Below the pieces are notes generated by a model, which saw only the letters and a list, made by a program, of their open reading frames with translations, had not been told where the DNA came from and did not search any database. From the NCBI GenBank assembly GCA_041859045.1, contig JBHELB010000048.1, forward strand, positions 1 to 44,593: a stretch of DNA of 44,593 nt. Direction: 5' to 3'. Position 1 is the first letter of the stretch. Each line of letters starts with the position of its first letter. The translations under genes were made by a program, and so were the position numbers. Shown here one piece after another: positions 1 to 7,043 of the stretch. Source of the DNA: JBHELB01 sp041859045 (lineage in GTDB: Bacteria; Hydrogenedentota; Hydrogenedentia; Hydrogenedentales; SLHB01).

Positions 1-801
1 GGGTTGCTCAACCCGCTGGTCGTCTGGGTGCCGCAGAACATTCTCCTCGACGGACACCATCGCCTGCGCATCTGCCGCAAACACAACCTGCCTTTCGGGA
101 CGATGCCGCTCGGGTTCGATTCGCGCGAGCAGGCGCTGCAATGGGTGCGAACGAACCAGGAAGGCCGGAGAAACCTCACGCCGGAGGAGATTGCCTACGT
201 GCGCGGCCAGCAGTACGAAGGACAAAAAGCAAAGATATCCAACCCTGGAGGACGGAATCAGTATGCCGATGGGGTTGGGGGTCACTGTGACCCCCAACCT
301 CCGGACAATACTGCGGAACGTCTCGCAAAAGGATATGACGTCTCCCCGCGCACGGTAAAACGCGACGCACAGTTCGCGCAATCCCTCGATTCGTTGGCGG
401 AAATCCTTGGAGACGCTTTCCGCAGCGACGTGCTCGCCGGTACGTCTGGCCTGACCAAGAAGGACGTTATCGCGCTTTCTGAAATGTCTCGGGCCGAAGT
501 GCTCGCGGTGGCGGATGACCGCAAGGCCATGAAGGCGCTCGCAAAGGAATGGCGCGACCGCGTAGACGAGTCGGAAGACGCGGCACCAGAGCAATCGTTC
601 GACTCACAGACGGATGAAGCCGAACACCTGCGTGCCGTCGTCACGACGTATCGCGAGGCAATGGAAAGCATCGTGCAGGTCTGCGGAACAGAAGAGGTCA
701 GCGCGGAAGGCTTGCGTCAGTCACTCGACGAGGTAGTAGCGCTCGCGGAAGAGGCAATGGCGGCGGAACACGAAAACGCCGCGCCCGAGGACGCGCAATG
801 A
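1..801 (+). CDS. ParB-like nuclease-domain protein, 5' end cut by window edge
   Basis: The frame is open from the first base, so the true start probably lies outside the window. The visible N-terminus carries the ParB-type box 'LDGHHRLRIC', followed by 'EGRRNLTPEEIAYVRGQQYE' and 'AERLAKGYDVSPRTVKRDAQFA', an HTH-like segment. This layout is that of phage and plasmid ParB/Spo0J-like DNA-binding proteins. The C-terminal third is acidic and helical, with a likely coiled coil. Such proteins bind DNA and may serve partition, regulation or DNA nicking; nothing here decides which. The stop overlaps a plus-strand ATG, but the better gene downstream is on the minus strand. Confidence 0.8.
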   Translation, partial: GLLNPLVVWVPQNILLDGHHRLRICRKHNLPFGTMPLGFDSREQALQWVRTNQEGRRNLTPEEIAYVRGQQYEGQKAKISNPGGRNQYADGVGGHCDPQPPDNTAERLAKGYDVSPRTVKRDAQFAQSLDSLAEILGDAFRSDVLAGTSGLTKKDVIALSEMSRAEVLAVADDRKAMKALAKEWRDRVDESEDAAPEQSFDSQTDEAEHLRAVVTTYREAMESIVQVCGTEEVSAEGLRQSLDEVVALAEEAMAAEHENAAPEDAQ

Positions 802-812
802 GCGCGGCCAGG

Positions 813-1022
813 CTATCCCAGAAACTTCCCAAGCTCGCGCAGTTGCCCTTCAACGTACGCCAGGTCTCCTGCGAATCCATGGTTAGTCGGGTCCGCCGCA
901 GCGCGGCGGGCGTGTGTTTCCAGCTTGGCCTTGAGGTCATCCAGCAAAAGCTCAATCGCGCGTTTGTGCGTGCGGTATCTGCCCGCAGCGCTTTCGGATT
1001 CGTCTTTCAGCCAGTCGCTCAT
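813..1022 (-). CDS. Small helical hypothetical protein (69 aa)
   Basis: The start MSDWLKDESE was chosen because a strong GGAGG lies 6 bases upstream (minus strand). The protein is charged and helical ('HKRAIELLLDDLKAKLE', 'GDLAYVEGQLRELGKFLG'), like many small phage proteins of unknown function. It opposes its plus-strand neighbours, and a degenerate copy of the phage leader element (CCGGTAGGTAAC) sits just upstream, so it may be its own transcription unit. I do not recognise a function. The plus-strand frame over the same region has poorer, Arg/Ser-rich composition and was not preferred. Confidence 0.6.
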   Translation of the reverse strand: MSDWLKDESESAAGRYRTHKRAIELLLDDLKAKLETHARRAAADPTNHGFAGDLAYVEGQLRELGKFLG

Positions 1023-1035
1023 GGTGGTCCTCCGG

Positions 1036-1052
1036 GTGTTACCTACCGGATT
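1036..1052 (-). promoter_or_regulatory. Degenerate copy of the repeated leader element
   Basis: On the minus strand the sequence TCCGGTAGGTAAC matches the core of the element TTTCCGGTAGATAACC found upstream of five late blocks, with one internal mismatch. It is followed by GGAGG and the ATG at 1022. The spacing to the ATG (about 15 nt) is shorter than in the other five copies, so this copy is less certain. Confidence 0.4.
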
Positions 1053-1203
1053 CATCGCTCTTGGACGAGGGTGAAGTCAAGGGTCGCCTTGGCCACGTAC
1101 GCGCCTGGGAAACCACATGCGCGTGAACATCCCGTCTCTCACGCGAACACGCGACGTAGGGCAACGTCGGCGGCCCATTGGGCATTATCCGAGGTGCACG
1201 CAC

Positions 1204-1761
1204 ATGCCTGACCAGGAAAACGCCCGCCGTATCTGGCGGCTGTGCCAAGGTTGCGCAAAAACCGTGTACGGCGCGACGCCACCAACGCCCGGATACGTGG
1301 ACCGCGCTGCGCGATTGTTGTTCGGGACCGCCGCGCAGGAAAGCAATTTGACGTGGGAACGCCAACGTTCTCCGCGATTCGAGGGGAAGGTCGGCGGCTT
1401 CAGCAAGTGGCAAGTCGAGCCGGGCTCCGTTGCCGCGTCGTTGGAGTATTTGCGTGCGCGTCCTGACGTGTTAGCCCGCGCAACGCAATGGCTGTTCGCC
1501 GACCCGCATGCGCCGCTGACGTGGCCGGACCTTATCCCGATGGACGCGCTGCTCTGGGCACTGCGCCTTGACGACAACGACAAGGTCGGCGTGCTCTTCG
1601 CGCGCCTTCACTACTTCCGCGTTCACGACGCGATTCCCGAATCGCTCGCGGACCAAGCCGCGTACTGGAAGCGTTGGTACAACACGCTCGCGGGGAGCGG
1701 CACGGTCGAAGAATACATGACCAACTGGAACCGCTTTTGCAAGGATGCCGTCAATGCTTAA
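1204..1761 (+). CDS. Lysozyme/transglycosylase-like phage protein (putative endolysin)
   Basis: The start MPDQENARR follows GAGGTG by 7 bases; an upstream in-frame ATG at 1117 has no ribosome-binding site. The segment 'LLFGTAAQESNLTWERQ' followed by 'GGFSKWQVEPGSV' matches the Glu-containing pattern of a phage family that I recall as lysozyme-like (usually '..GTAAQESGL..GPALGLFQMEP..'). The later 'AAYWKRWYNTLAGSGTVEEY' fits the same family. The Glu in AAQES is the candidate catalytic residue. No signal peptide is visible, so export would need a holin. The stop overlaps the next small ORF (ATGCTTAA), indicating translational coupling. Confidence 0.6.
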   Translation: MPDQENARRIWRLCQGCAKTVYGATPPTPGYVDRAARLLFGTAAQESNLTWERQRSPRFEGKVGGFSKWQVEPGSVAASLEYLRARPDVLARATQWLFADPHAPLTWPDLIPMDALLWALRLDDNDKVGVLFARLHYFRVHDAIPESLADQAAYWKRWYNTLAGSGTVEEYMTNWNRFCKDAVNA

Positions 1762-1852
1762 GGAGTTGCTGACCTGGATTCTGAGCAAGGGAGTCCGCCT
1801 GAGCTACACCGTCCGCTTCGGCGGCAAACGAAACGCAGAGAAACCCAAATGA
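1754..1852 (+). CDS. Small ORF (32 aa), translationally coupled
   Basis: It encodes MLKELLTWILSKGVRLSYTV and a short basic tail. Its start overlaps the stop of the lysozyme-like gene, and its stop overlaps the ATG at 1849 (ATGA). The first half is amphipathic or hydrophobic. It is too short for any family call; the double overlap is the main reason for treating it as real. Confidence 0.4.
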   Translation: MLKELLTWILSKGVRLSYTVRFGGKRNAEKPK

Positions 1853-3183
1853 CATGGCTGTACATCCCGACCTATACCACGTCGACCTCTGCGCCGGAAG
1901 CGGCATGCTCGGCCTTGCCGCCAAGCTCGCTCTTGGCGGACGGGTACGCACCGTGGCTTACGTCGAACGGGAAGCCTACGCAGCGGCCACTCTCGTGGCG
2001 CGGATGGCGGACAAGGCCCTGGATAGCGCTCCTGTGTGGGACGACATCAAGTCGCTCTGCGAGCCGGAATTCCTTGAATACATTCGCGGCTTCGCTCCGC
2101 TCCTCGTTACGGCTGGATATCCCTGCCAGCCCTTCTCCGTCGCGGGTAAGCGGCTTGGCGTCAACGATGATCGCCATCTATGGCCGTGGATTGATGCGTT
2201 CATTGGTGCGGCGCAACCCCAGTGCGTGTTCCTGGAAAATGTCCCAGGCCACCTTCGCATGGGATTCGCAAGCGTCCGGCGAGATTTGCAACGCCGAGGC
2301 TACCGCGTTGCGGCGGGACTATTCAGCGCGGAGGAAGTCGGCGCGAGCCATCGCCGCGAGCGGCTGTTCATCCTTGCGCTGGAACACTCCGTCTGCGAAC
2401 CAGGCGCCAAACACGAACTGCAACCAGAAGGACAAGCCGGGCAGTCTCCTCCGCCAAGCGCAGAGTTGGCCTACGCCACGGACGGAGGACGCCGAACGAT
2501 GCGGCAATCATCCGAACGCTGTGGACAGCCTGACCGGAGCGATTGCCCTTTGGCCCACACCGAAGACGCCGACGGGCGGACGCGAGTCGAAAGCGTCCAA
2601 GGAAGCGCGCGGGGCCGGAGGAACGGACCTACAGACGACGGCGCAACTATGGGCGACGCCGCGTGCAGGAAAGGTGACAGCGGAAAGACCCGACCACTGG
2701 AACCGCAGACAAGCTGCAGGCGGTGTGTCCACGCCGCCGCTGGCAATGCAGGCGGCGCTCTGGCCTACTCCGCGCAGTGCGGAAGCCGAACATGCAGGGC
2801 GTACCGCACACGAGAAAGGTCAGCACCAGAAGGAATTGTGCGTCACGGCGAATACATGGCCCACGCCGATGGCCGGGACAGAGACACGCTCGGCACAAGG
2901 CGGCATCCAACTGACGCAGACGGTGTTGGCCTTTTCGCCCCCGGCCCCGGAGACCTCGACGCCTGGCGAGACGTCCTCGCGCGCGACCCGTCGCTTGAAC
3001 CCGCGATTCGCCGAGTGGTTGATGGGGTGGCCCCCGGGATGGTCGGAGATCGGCTGCGCATGTGTGGAAACGGAGTGGTCCCGCTGGCAGCAAGCTATGC
3101 ATTCGTCTCTTTGGCGGCTGCTCTGTTCGATGGGTGAGGGTGGCGGCACAATGCAACTCGTGATGGAAGGGATTTCAGAGTGA
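1849..3183 (+). CDS. WPTP-repeat protein, alternate frame completely covering the C5 methyltransferase
   Basis: This 444-codon frame contains the whole methyltransferase gene in another frame. It starts with an ATGA overlap on the preceding small ORF and ends in a GTGA overlap with the next ORF at 3180. It has five repeats of the type W(P/A)TP (near residues 207, 235, 268, 305 and 337) and the segment 'LNPRFAEWLMGWPPGWSE'. I recall such sequences as a recurrent phage protein type, often annotated as methyltransferase-related. The W-P-T-P runs arise mechanically from the A-D-T-D-like runs of the other frame, so conservation alone does not prove translation. The overlaps at both ends argue for expression. 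Function unknown. Confidence 0.4.
   Translation: MTWLYIPTYTTSTSAPEAACSALPPSSLLADGYAPWLTSNGKPTQRPLSWRGWRTRPWIALLCGTTSSRSASRNSLNTFAASLRSSLRLDIPASPSPSRVSGLASTMIAIYGRGLMRSLVRRNPSACSWKMSQATFAWDSQASGEICNAEATALRRDYSARRKSARAIAASGCSSLRWNTPSANQAPNTNCNQKDKPGSLLRQAQSWPTPRTEDAERCGNHPNAVDSLTGAIALWPTPKTPTGGRESKASKEARGAGGTDLQTTAQLWATPRAGKVTAERPDHWNRRQAAGGVSTPPLAMQAALWPTPRSAEAEHAGRTAHEKGQHQKELCVTANTWPTPMAGTETRSAQGGIQLTQTVLAFSPPAPETSTPGETSSRATRRLNPRFAEWLMGWPPGWSEIGCACVETEWSRWQQAMHSSLWRLLCSMGEGGGTMQLVMEGISE
1854..3137 (+). CDS. DNA (cytosine-5)-methyltransferase
   Basis: Motifs of the C5-MTase family appear in order. Motif I is 'DLCAGSGMLGLAAKLAL' near the N-terminus. Motif IV is 'GYPCQPFSVAGKR' with catalytic Cys91, motif VI is 'FLENVPG' (Glu128), and motif VIII is 'GASHRRERLFILA'. 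The C-terminal motif X is 'MCGNGVVPLAASYAF'. The variable region between VIII and IX is Asp- and Arg-rich, as in many phage enzymes. It methylates cytosine in a specific DNA site, probably to protect phage DNA from restriction. No cognate endonuclease gene is adjacent, so it looks like an orphan enzyme. It lies inside the 1849-3183 frame. Confidence 0.9.
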   Translation: MAVHPDLYHVDLCAGSGMLGLAAKLALGGRVRTVAYVEREAYAAATLVARMADKALDSAPVWDDIKSLCEPEFLEYIRGFAPLLVTAGYPCQPFSVAGKRLGVNDDRHLWPWIDAFIGAAQPQCVFLENVPGHLRMGFASVRRDLQRRGYRVAAGLFSAEEVGASHRRERLFILALEHSVCEPGAKHELQPEGQAGQSPPPSAELAYATDGGRRTMRQSSERCGQPDRSDCPLAHTEDADGRTRVESVQGSARGRRNGPTDDGATMGDAACRKGDSGKTRPLEPQTSCRRCVHAAAGNAGGALAYSAQCGSRTCRAYRTRERSAPEGIVRHGEYMAHADGRDRDTLGTRRHPTDADGVGLFAPGPGDLDAWRDVLARDPSLEPAIRRVVDGVAPGMVGDRLRMCGNGVVPLAASYAFVSLAAALFDG

Positions 3184-3377
3184 CGCTTTCCAACGCCAGA
3201 TGCGGCACGGAACAATGCCCGCTCAACTCCGTCCTGGACGGCCTGCGCGAACAAGTCGAGCTGCAGAGGAAGGTGAACGAGGTTCTCTGGGACAACGTGA
3301 AGCGCCTCGCGGACATGGTGACCATGCGGGACTGTCCGGCGGACGTTTGTACCGTAGCGCGGAAGGGCAAGGCATGA
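3180..3377 (+). CDS. Small hypothetical protein (65 aa) with coiled-coil segment
   Basis: A GTG start overlaps the stop of the 1849-3183 frame (GTGA). The product contains 'LDGLREQVELQRKVNEVLWD', a likely short coiled coil, and three Cys residues (positions 8, 13 and 52). I do not recognise a family. The frame ends shortly before the converging integrase gene. Confidence 0.45.
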   Translation: MTLSNARCGTEQCPLNSVLDGLREQVELQRKVNEVLWDNVKRLADMVTMRDCPADVCTVARKGKA

Positions 3378-3391
3378 ACAACCCGCGCAAC

Positions 3392-3423
3392 GAGAACACG
3401 GGCCCGAAGGCCCGGAGGTTCTC
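3392..3423. terminator. Hairpin between convergent genes
   Basis: GAGAAC pairs with GTTCTC, and inside them CGGGCC pairs with GGCCCG around a CGAA loop. This gives a strong stem in the gap between the plus-strand gene ending at 3377 and the integrase ending at 3441. No T-run follows on either strand, so classic intrinsic termination is not certain. Confidence 0.45.
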
Positions 3424-3440
3424 CGTCGCTCGCGTGGCGG

Positions 3441-4406
3441 CTACAGACGCTCTATCGCGTTCTCCAGCGCGCCATCAATCAAGTGGGTGTACACCTGCGT
3501 CGTGGACAGGCTCGCGTGGCCGAGGGCGCGTTGCACGATGAGGATATCGCCGGACTTGGCGTAGAGATGGGTAGCGAAGGTATGGCGCAACGCGTGCGGA
3601 CCGATGTGTTTGGTGATGCCCGCGGTCTTCAACCACACGTCGAGACGCCGGGCAACTTGCCGCGCGGTCAGGCGCGTGTCCCGGTTTGACAGGAACAACG
3701 CCGTGGTCTCGCCCGAGCCCATGCGACGCCGCGCGGCGAGATAGCTGCGCAACACGGAACGGAGGTCGGTCTTGAGGAACTTTACTTGCGGCACGTTGCC
3801 TTTGCCTACAATGCGGACGTGTTTCGCGTCGAGGTCTACATCGTCCACATCGAGGTTCACGAGTTCCTGCAATCGAATGCCCGTGCCGAGAAACATTTCG
3901 ATGATGACGCGATCGCGCCGTGCCTCGCGCGTGTCCGTCTGGCGAAGTGTCTTGAGCAATTGCCGTCTCTCCCGTTCGGTCAGGAACGCGGGCGGCTTGG
4001 GATTGAGCCGCTGGAGCCGCACAAAGCGCGCGGGGTTCGAGGCAATCATCCCGGTCTCTTCCGCCCACGTGAAGAATGAGCGTACGGCCGCCTTGAGCCG
4101 ATGCAGCGTCGCGGGTGAACACGGCGCGCCTCGTGTACCCTCCGTGACCGCCGGACTGCTCAGCACGTCGTCGAGCAGCGCGGGCGTCACATCGCCCACG
4201 GCGAGGCCCGGTCGACGCGAGGCCAGGACGGACGCCACGCGTTGCAGGTCGCGCGTGTACGCGGACACGGTGCGCGGTGAAGCCCCTTGCGCTTCGAGCC
4301 GTCGCGCGAAGGCGTCTACGGTAACGCGTAGCGGTTCAGGACCTGCCTGCGCCAAGGCTCCAGCAGGCAGGCTAGGCAGAAGCGTCAGGGCTGTTGCCGT
4401 CGGCAT
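3441..4406 (-). CDS. Tyrosine recombinase / phage integrase
   Basis: The 321-residue protein has an N-terminal SAM-like core-binding domain (about residues 25-120) and a C-terminal catalytic domain. All catalytic residues can be placed: Arg178 in 'GTGIRLQELVNL', Lys202 in 'GKGNVPQVKF', His271 and Arg274 in 'PHALRHTFATHL', His297 in 'LGHASLSTTQ' and nucleophile Tyr306 in 'QVYTH'. Its length and layout are XerC/XerD-like. It would integrate and excise the phage genome at an att site, which I could not identify. The gene overlaps the end of the upstream minus-strand gene by about 35 bases, so the two are probably translated together. Confidence 0.92.
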   Translation of the reverse strand: MPTATALTLLPSLPAGALAQAGPEPLRVTVDAFARRLEAQGASPRTVSAYTRDLQRVASVLASRRPGLAVGDVTPALLDDVLSSPAVTEGTRGAPCSPATLHRLKAAVRSFFTWAEETGMIASNPARFVRLQRLNPKPPAFLTERERRQLLKTLRQTDTREARRDRVIIEMFLGTGIRLQELVNLDVDDVDLDAKHVRIVGKGNVPQVKFLKTDLRSVLRSYLAARRRMGSGETTALFLSNRDTRLTARQVARRLDVWLKTAGITKHIGPHALRHTFATHLYAKSGDILIVQRALGHASLSTTQVYTHLIDGALENAIERL

Positions 4407-4770
4407 CGCGATTCTCCTTCTCCTGGCTCCGGCCCATGGGCAGGTCCTTGGGCAACGGCAGTCTCTCGATGCGGTCCGTGTCTTTTGCCCACAGGAAAAA
4501 CATCCGCAATACGCGCACGGTCTTGTCCACCGTGGGCTTGGCGCGCTCGGTTCCGTTGGGCAGCCGGAGCAGTTCCTCGCTCTTCAGAAACTTCCCCACG
4601 TGCGGCGGCAGGATCGCCGCGAGTTTCCTGTCCGCACCGAAGAAGGCCTCCATCTGAAGCAGGTCCTTTCCGTAAGTGTAAATCGTCCGCTCCTTCTTCC
4701 CTTGCTCGCGCAGGTGTTCCAAGTACGCCTGCGCCGCTTCGTGCAACGTGATGTCTTTGTCCTTTTGCAT
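4372..4770 (-). CDS. Stand-alone core-binding (SAM-like) domain protein of integrase type
   Basis: The start MQKDKDITLHEAAQAYLEHL was chosen because AGGA lies about 10 bases upstream. The body resembles the integrase N-terminal domain ('TIYTYGKDLLQMEAFFG', 'VDKTVRVLRMFFLWAKDTDR'), but there is no catalytic domain. It overlaps the complete integrase downstream in another frame. It could be a decayed second integrase, a split recombinase partner, or an accessory DNA-binding factor controlling integration or excision. Confidence 0.65.
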   Translation of the reverse strand: MQKDKDITLHEAAQAYLEHLREQGKKERTIYTYGKDLLQMEAFFGADRKLAAILPPHVGKFLKSEELLRLPNGTERAKPTVDKTVRVLRMFFLWAKDTDRIERLPLPKDLPMGRSQEKENRDADGNSPDASA

Positions 4771-4775
4771 GCTCG

Positions 4776-4810
4776 CTTTCCTTTGTGCGTCCTCGCGTTG
4801 GCCCTTTGCC
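4776..4810 (-). repeat. Remnant of a dispersed CAAAGG-type repeat
   Basis: On the minus strand AACGCGAGGACGCACAAAGG, together with its flanks, resembles the left part of the inverted repeat at 42974-43165. It lies in the divergent region between the integrase operon and the lipoprotein gene, and it supplies the AGGA that serves the 4770 start. The match is short and imperfect. Confidence 0.4.
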
Positions 4811-4871
4811 GCCGCGTGACCACATGGACGCTCTTTGGCGGCGCGAAAGCAAGTTTTGAAAGGCAATCCCT

Positions 4872-5144
4872 ATGCACCTGAAAAAGCCCGTCGTTATTGC
4901 CCTTTGCGTCGCTTTCACTTTTGCCGGGTGTGCGCGCAACCGACCGCCGGGGCGCGTCGTGAACGCCATTCGCGTCATGAATACCTACGCGCCGGAGTAT
5001 GTGAGCGAGTCCAACAACGCGCTCGAACAAACCAAGCACCCGGACGCGGAACGGTTGTGTGGCATCGGCGAACGATTGGCGGACGCGCTCGATGCGCTCG
5101 ACCGTTGGGCCGTAAAACAGGAGGCTGTCGATGAATCCCGCTGA
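4872..5144 (+). CDS. Small lipoprotein (90 aa)
   Basis: A basic start (MHLKK) and hydrophobic core (VVIALCVAFTF) lead to a lipobox ending at Cys20 ('TFAGC'), so the mature protein should be lipid-anchored in the envelope. The remainder is helical and charged. An AAAGG sits 8 bases before the ATG. In phages, lipoproteins at such positions act as outer spanins or as superinfection-exclusion factors; being next to the integrase favours a lysogeny role, but this is inference. The gene overlaps the next one by 14 bases. Confidence 0.65.
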   Translation: MHLKKPVVIALCVAFTFAGCARNRPPGRVVNAIRVMNTYAPEYVSESNNALEQTKHPDAERLCGIGERLADALDALDRWAVKQEAVDESR

Positions 5145-5415
5145 CGCGCTCAAGGCCAACGAAGCCGCTGTGCTGCGCGCAGGACTGACGCTCGTCGCTT
5201 TGGGCGCGGAACTTGTTGCGGGCCGTATCGACGACGCGTTGGCGCGTGCGGACGCGGCGTCGCGGAAGTACCCTGAGTGGACCGCGTTCGAAGAGGCTGC
5301 GATTGCCGTGCGGGCCGAGACGCGCGAAGAAGAGCAGATACCGGACATCGAACAAGCAATCATGAGGTTGGTATGGGCGACGGTAAAGGCCGCGATACAC
5401 GAAGCGTTGATCTGA
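5131..5415 (+). CDS. Hypothetical helical protein (94 aa) preceding terminase
   Basis: A clear GGAGG precedes MNPADALKANE by 7 bases. The product is Ala-rich and helical ('LKANEAAVLRAGLTLVALG', 'VAGRIDDALARADAASRKYP'). It overlaps both the lipoprotein gene and the start of the terminase. A small-terminase-like role could be imagined from position only; I see no recognisable HTH, so it remains unknown. Confidence 0.55.
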   Translation: MNPADALKANEAAVLRAGLTLVALGAELVAGRIDDALARADAASRKYPEWTAFEEAAIAVRAETREEEQIPDIEQAIMRLVWATVKAAIHEALI

Positions 5416-6971
5416 ATTCACTGACGCGCGACGAACAAAAGCGCTTGCGCGCGATGCTGGCGAGTCCGGTGTTGTGGGGCGCGCACTACCTGTGCAACCG
5501 CGACGGTTCGCCGCGCGAGTACTGGCCGCACCAAGCCGAAGACCTGCTCGCGTCGGAGAAGAACATCATCCATCTCGACGGACGCGGCGTGGGAAAGACG
5601 ATTGCGTTGTCCACCGCCGCGCTGCATTACGCGTTCATCACGACCGGCGGACAAGGACTCATCGCCGCGCCGCAACAAGGGCATCTGGATACGATCATCG
5701 AGGAGATCGAGTTCCAACTCGACGCAAATCCGCTGCTGATGAAGAGCGTCGCGGTCACGCAGCACGGCAAGCCAAAGATACATCGCAAGCCCTATTTCCG
5801 CATCGAATTCGCGAACGGCGCCGTGTTGTACTTCCGGCCTGCGGGACCGTATGGCGACGCGTTTCGTTCGCTGCACGTCGATCGCATCTGGGTCGATGAA
5901 GGCGCGTGGTTGTCTGAACGCGCGTGGAAAGCGTTGCGGCAATGTCTCAACGCCGACGGCACGCTACGTATTTACTCGACGCCGAACGGGCTGCGGGACA
6001 CGACATACTACCGACTCACGTCCTCGACGCAATTCCGCGTGTTCCGTTGGCCGTCGTGGACCAATCCCAATTGGACGCCAGCGCGCGAAGCGGAGTTGCT
6101 GGAGTTCTACGGGGGCCGGGACACCGCAGGTTGGCAGCACGAGGTCGCGGGGGAACACGGCAAGCCCAGCTACGGCGCGTTCAACGTGGAGTTCCTCGGG
6201 CTATGCCGGCAAGACGTCATCGAGTACCGGAAGATCGAGATCACCGGCAACGAGTTGCGCGATTGCGAGACCGAAGAAGCCGCGCATGACCGATTGGAAA
6301 TGTTGTTGAACCTCACGCCGCAGACCGGCGTGTTTTGGATGGGCGGCGACCTCGGGTACACGAACGACCCGACGGAACTCGTGGTCTTTCGCGAGAGCGA
6401 AGTCGGGGGCTTGTCCGCCGAAGCCTTGGCACAGGCGGGACGAAAGGTATTGACGCTCATCCTGCGCGTCCACATGGAGCACGTCGCATACCCGCACATC
6501 GCGCAGACGATTGCGCTGTTGGAACGGTACTTCACGCCAACGGGCATCGGCGTGGACAACGGAGGCAACGGGCTGGCCGTCGTGCAGGAATTGCTCGCGC
6601 TGGACAAGTACAAGCCGTTGCAACTCGAAGGGCGATTGCATGGCTACGACTTCGGCGGCATGACGACGCTGGCCATTCGCGACGGACGCGAGGTCAAGAA
6701 ACGCACCAAAGAGCTGATGACGAGTCTCATCAACGGCGCGCTGCAACGCAGGCAACTCGTGCTCCCCGCCGAAGACGCCGAAGTCGAAGACCAGTTCACC
6801 ACCCACACCTACACCCTGCAAAACGGCAACGTCGTCTACTCCAAAGGCAACGACCACATCATCGACGCCGTCCGCTGCGCCATGCTCGCCCACGAACAGA
6901 ACCGCCTCGACGGTGCGCGAGAAGAAGCCGTCTGCGTCATGCCCGTCGTCACTGACCCGGTGTTCGTGTAA
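5373..6971 (+). CDS. Terminase large subunit
   Basis: The start MGDGKGRDTRS was chosen over an upstream frame because AGG stands 5 bases before it. The ATPase domain has Walker A 'GRGVGKT' (residues 70-76, Lys75) and Walker B 'IWVDEGAW' (Asp175, Glu176). The C-terminal RNase H-like nuclease has acidic residues in 'GGDLGYTNDPTEL' (Asp326), 'GIGVDNGGNG' (Asp395) and 'DHIIDAVRC' (Asp498). It packages DNA into the prohead through the portal and cuts concatemers. At 532 residues it has typical length. The leader element and portal gene follow directly. Confidence 0.93.
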   Translation: MGDGKGRDTRSVDLNSLTRDEQKRLRAMLASPVLWGAHYLCNRDGSPREYWPHQAEDLLASEKNIIHLDGRGVGKTIALSTAALHYAFITTGGQGLIAAPQQGHLDTIIEEIEFQLDANPLLMKSVAVTQHGKPKIHRKPYFRIEFANGAVLYFRPAGPYGDAFRSLHVDRIWVDEGAWLSERAWKALRQCLNADGTLRIYSTPNGLRDTTYYRLTSSTQFRVFRWPSWTNPNWTPAREAELLEFYGGRDTAGWQHEVAGEHGKPSYGAFNVEFLGLCRQDVIEYRKIEITGNELRDCETEEAAHDRLEMLLNLTPQTGVFWMGGDLGYTNDPTELVVFRESEVGGLSAEALAQAGRKVLTLILRVHMEHVAYPHIAQTIALLERYFTPTGIGVDNGGNGLAVVQELLALDKYKPLQLEGRLHGYDFGGMTTLAIRDGREVKKRTKELMTSLINGALQRRQLVLPAEDAEVEDQFTTHTYTLQNGNVVYSKGNDHIIDAVRCAMLAHEQNRLDGAREEAVCVMPVVTDPVFV

Positions 6972-6994
6972 CCCCACCGCGCTTCGGCAAAGGG

Positions 6995-7010
6995 TTTCCG
7001 GTAGATAGCC
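6995..7010 (+). promoter_or_regulatory. Repeated leader element, copy 1 (before portal)
   Basis: TTTCCGGTAGATAGCC lies 33 nt before the portal ATG, with GGAGG between. It is one of five near-identical 16-bp copies, each placed 29-43 nt upstream of the first gene of a late block. No cargo is inserted here; only 23 bases separate it from the terminase stop. Confidence 0.75.
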
Positions 7011-7043
7011 ACAGACAGAGTCCATCATCGGAGGCCCGCCAGC

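Noticed and set aside
798..1211. Plus-strand frame beginning on the ParB-like stop (ATGA overlap)
   Set aside because: The product is low-quality in composition, while the minus-strand gene at 813-1022 has a strong ribosome-binding site and a normal protein sequence.
3374..3541. Small plus-strand ORF overlapping the end of the integrase gene, starting by ATGA overlap
   Set aside because: It runs 100 bases into the integrase on the other strand and its product is Ser/Arg-rich with no structure; the start overlap alone is too weak.
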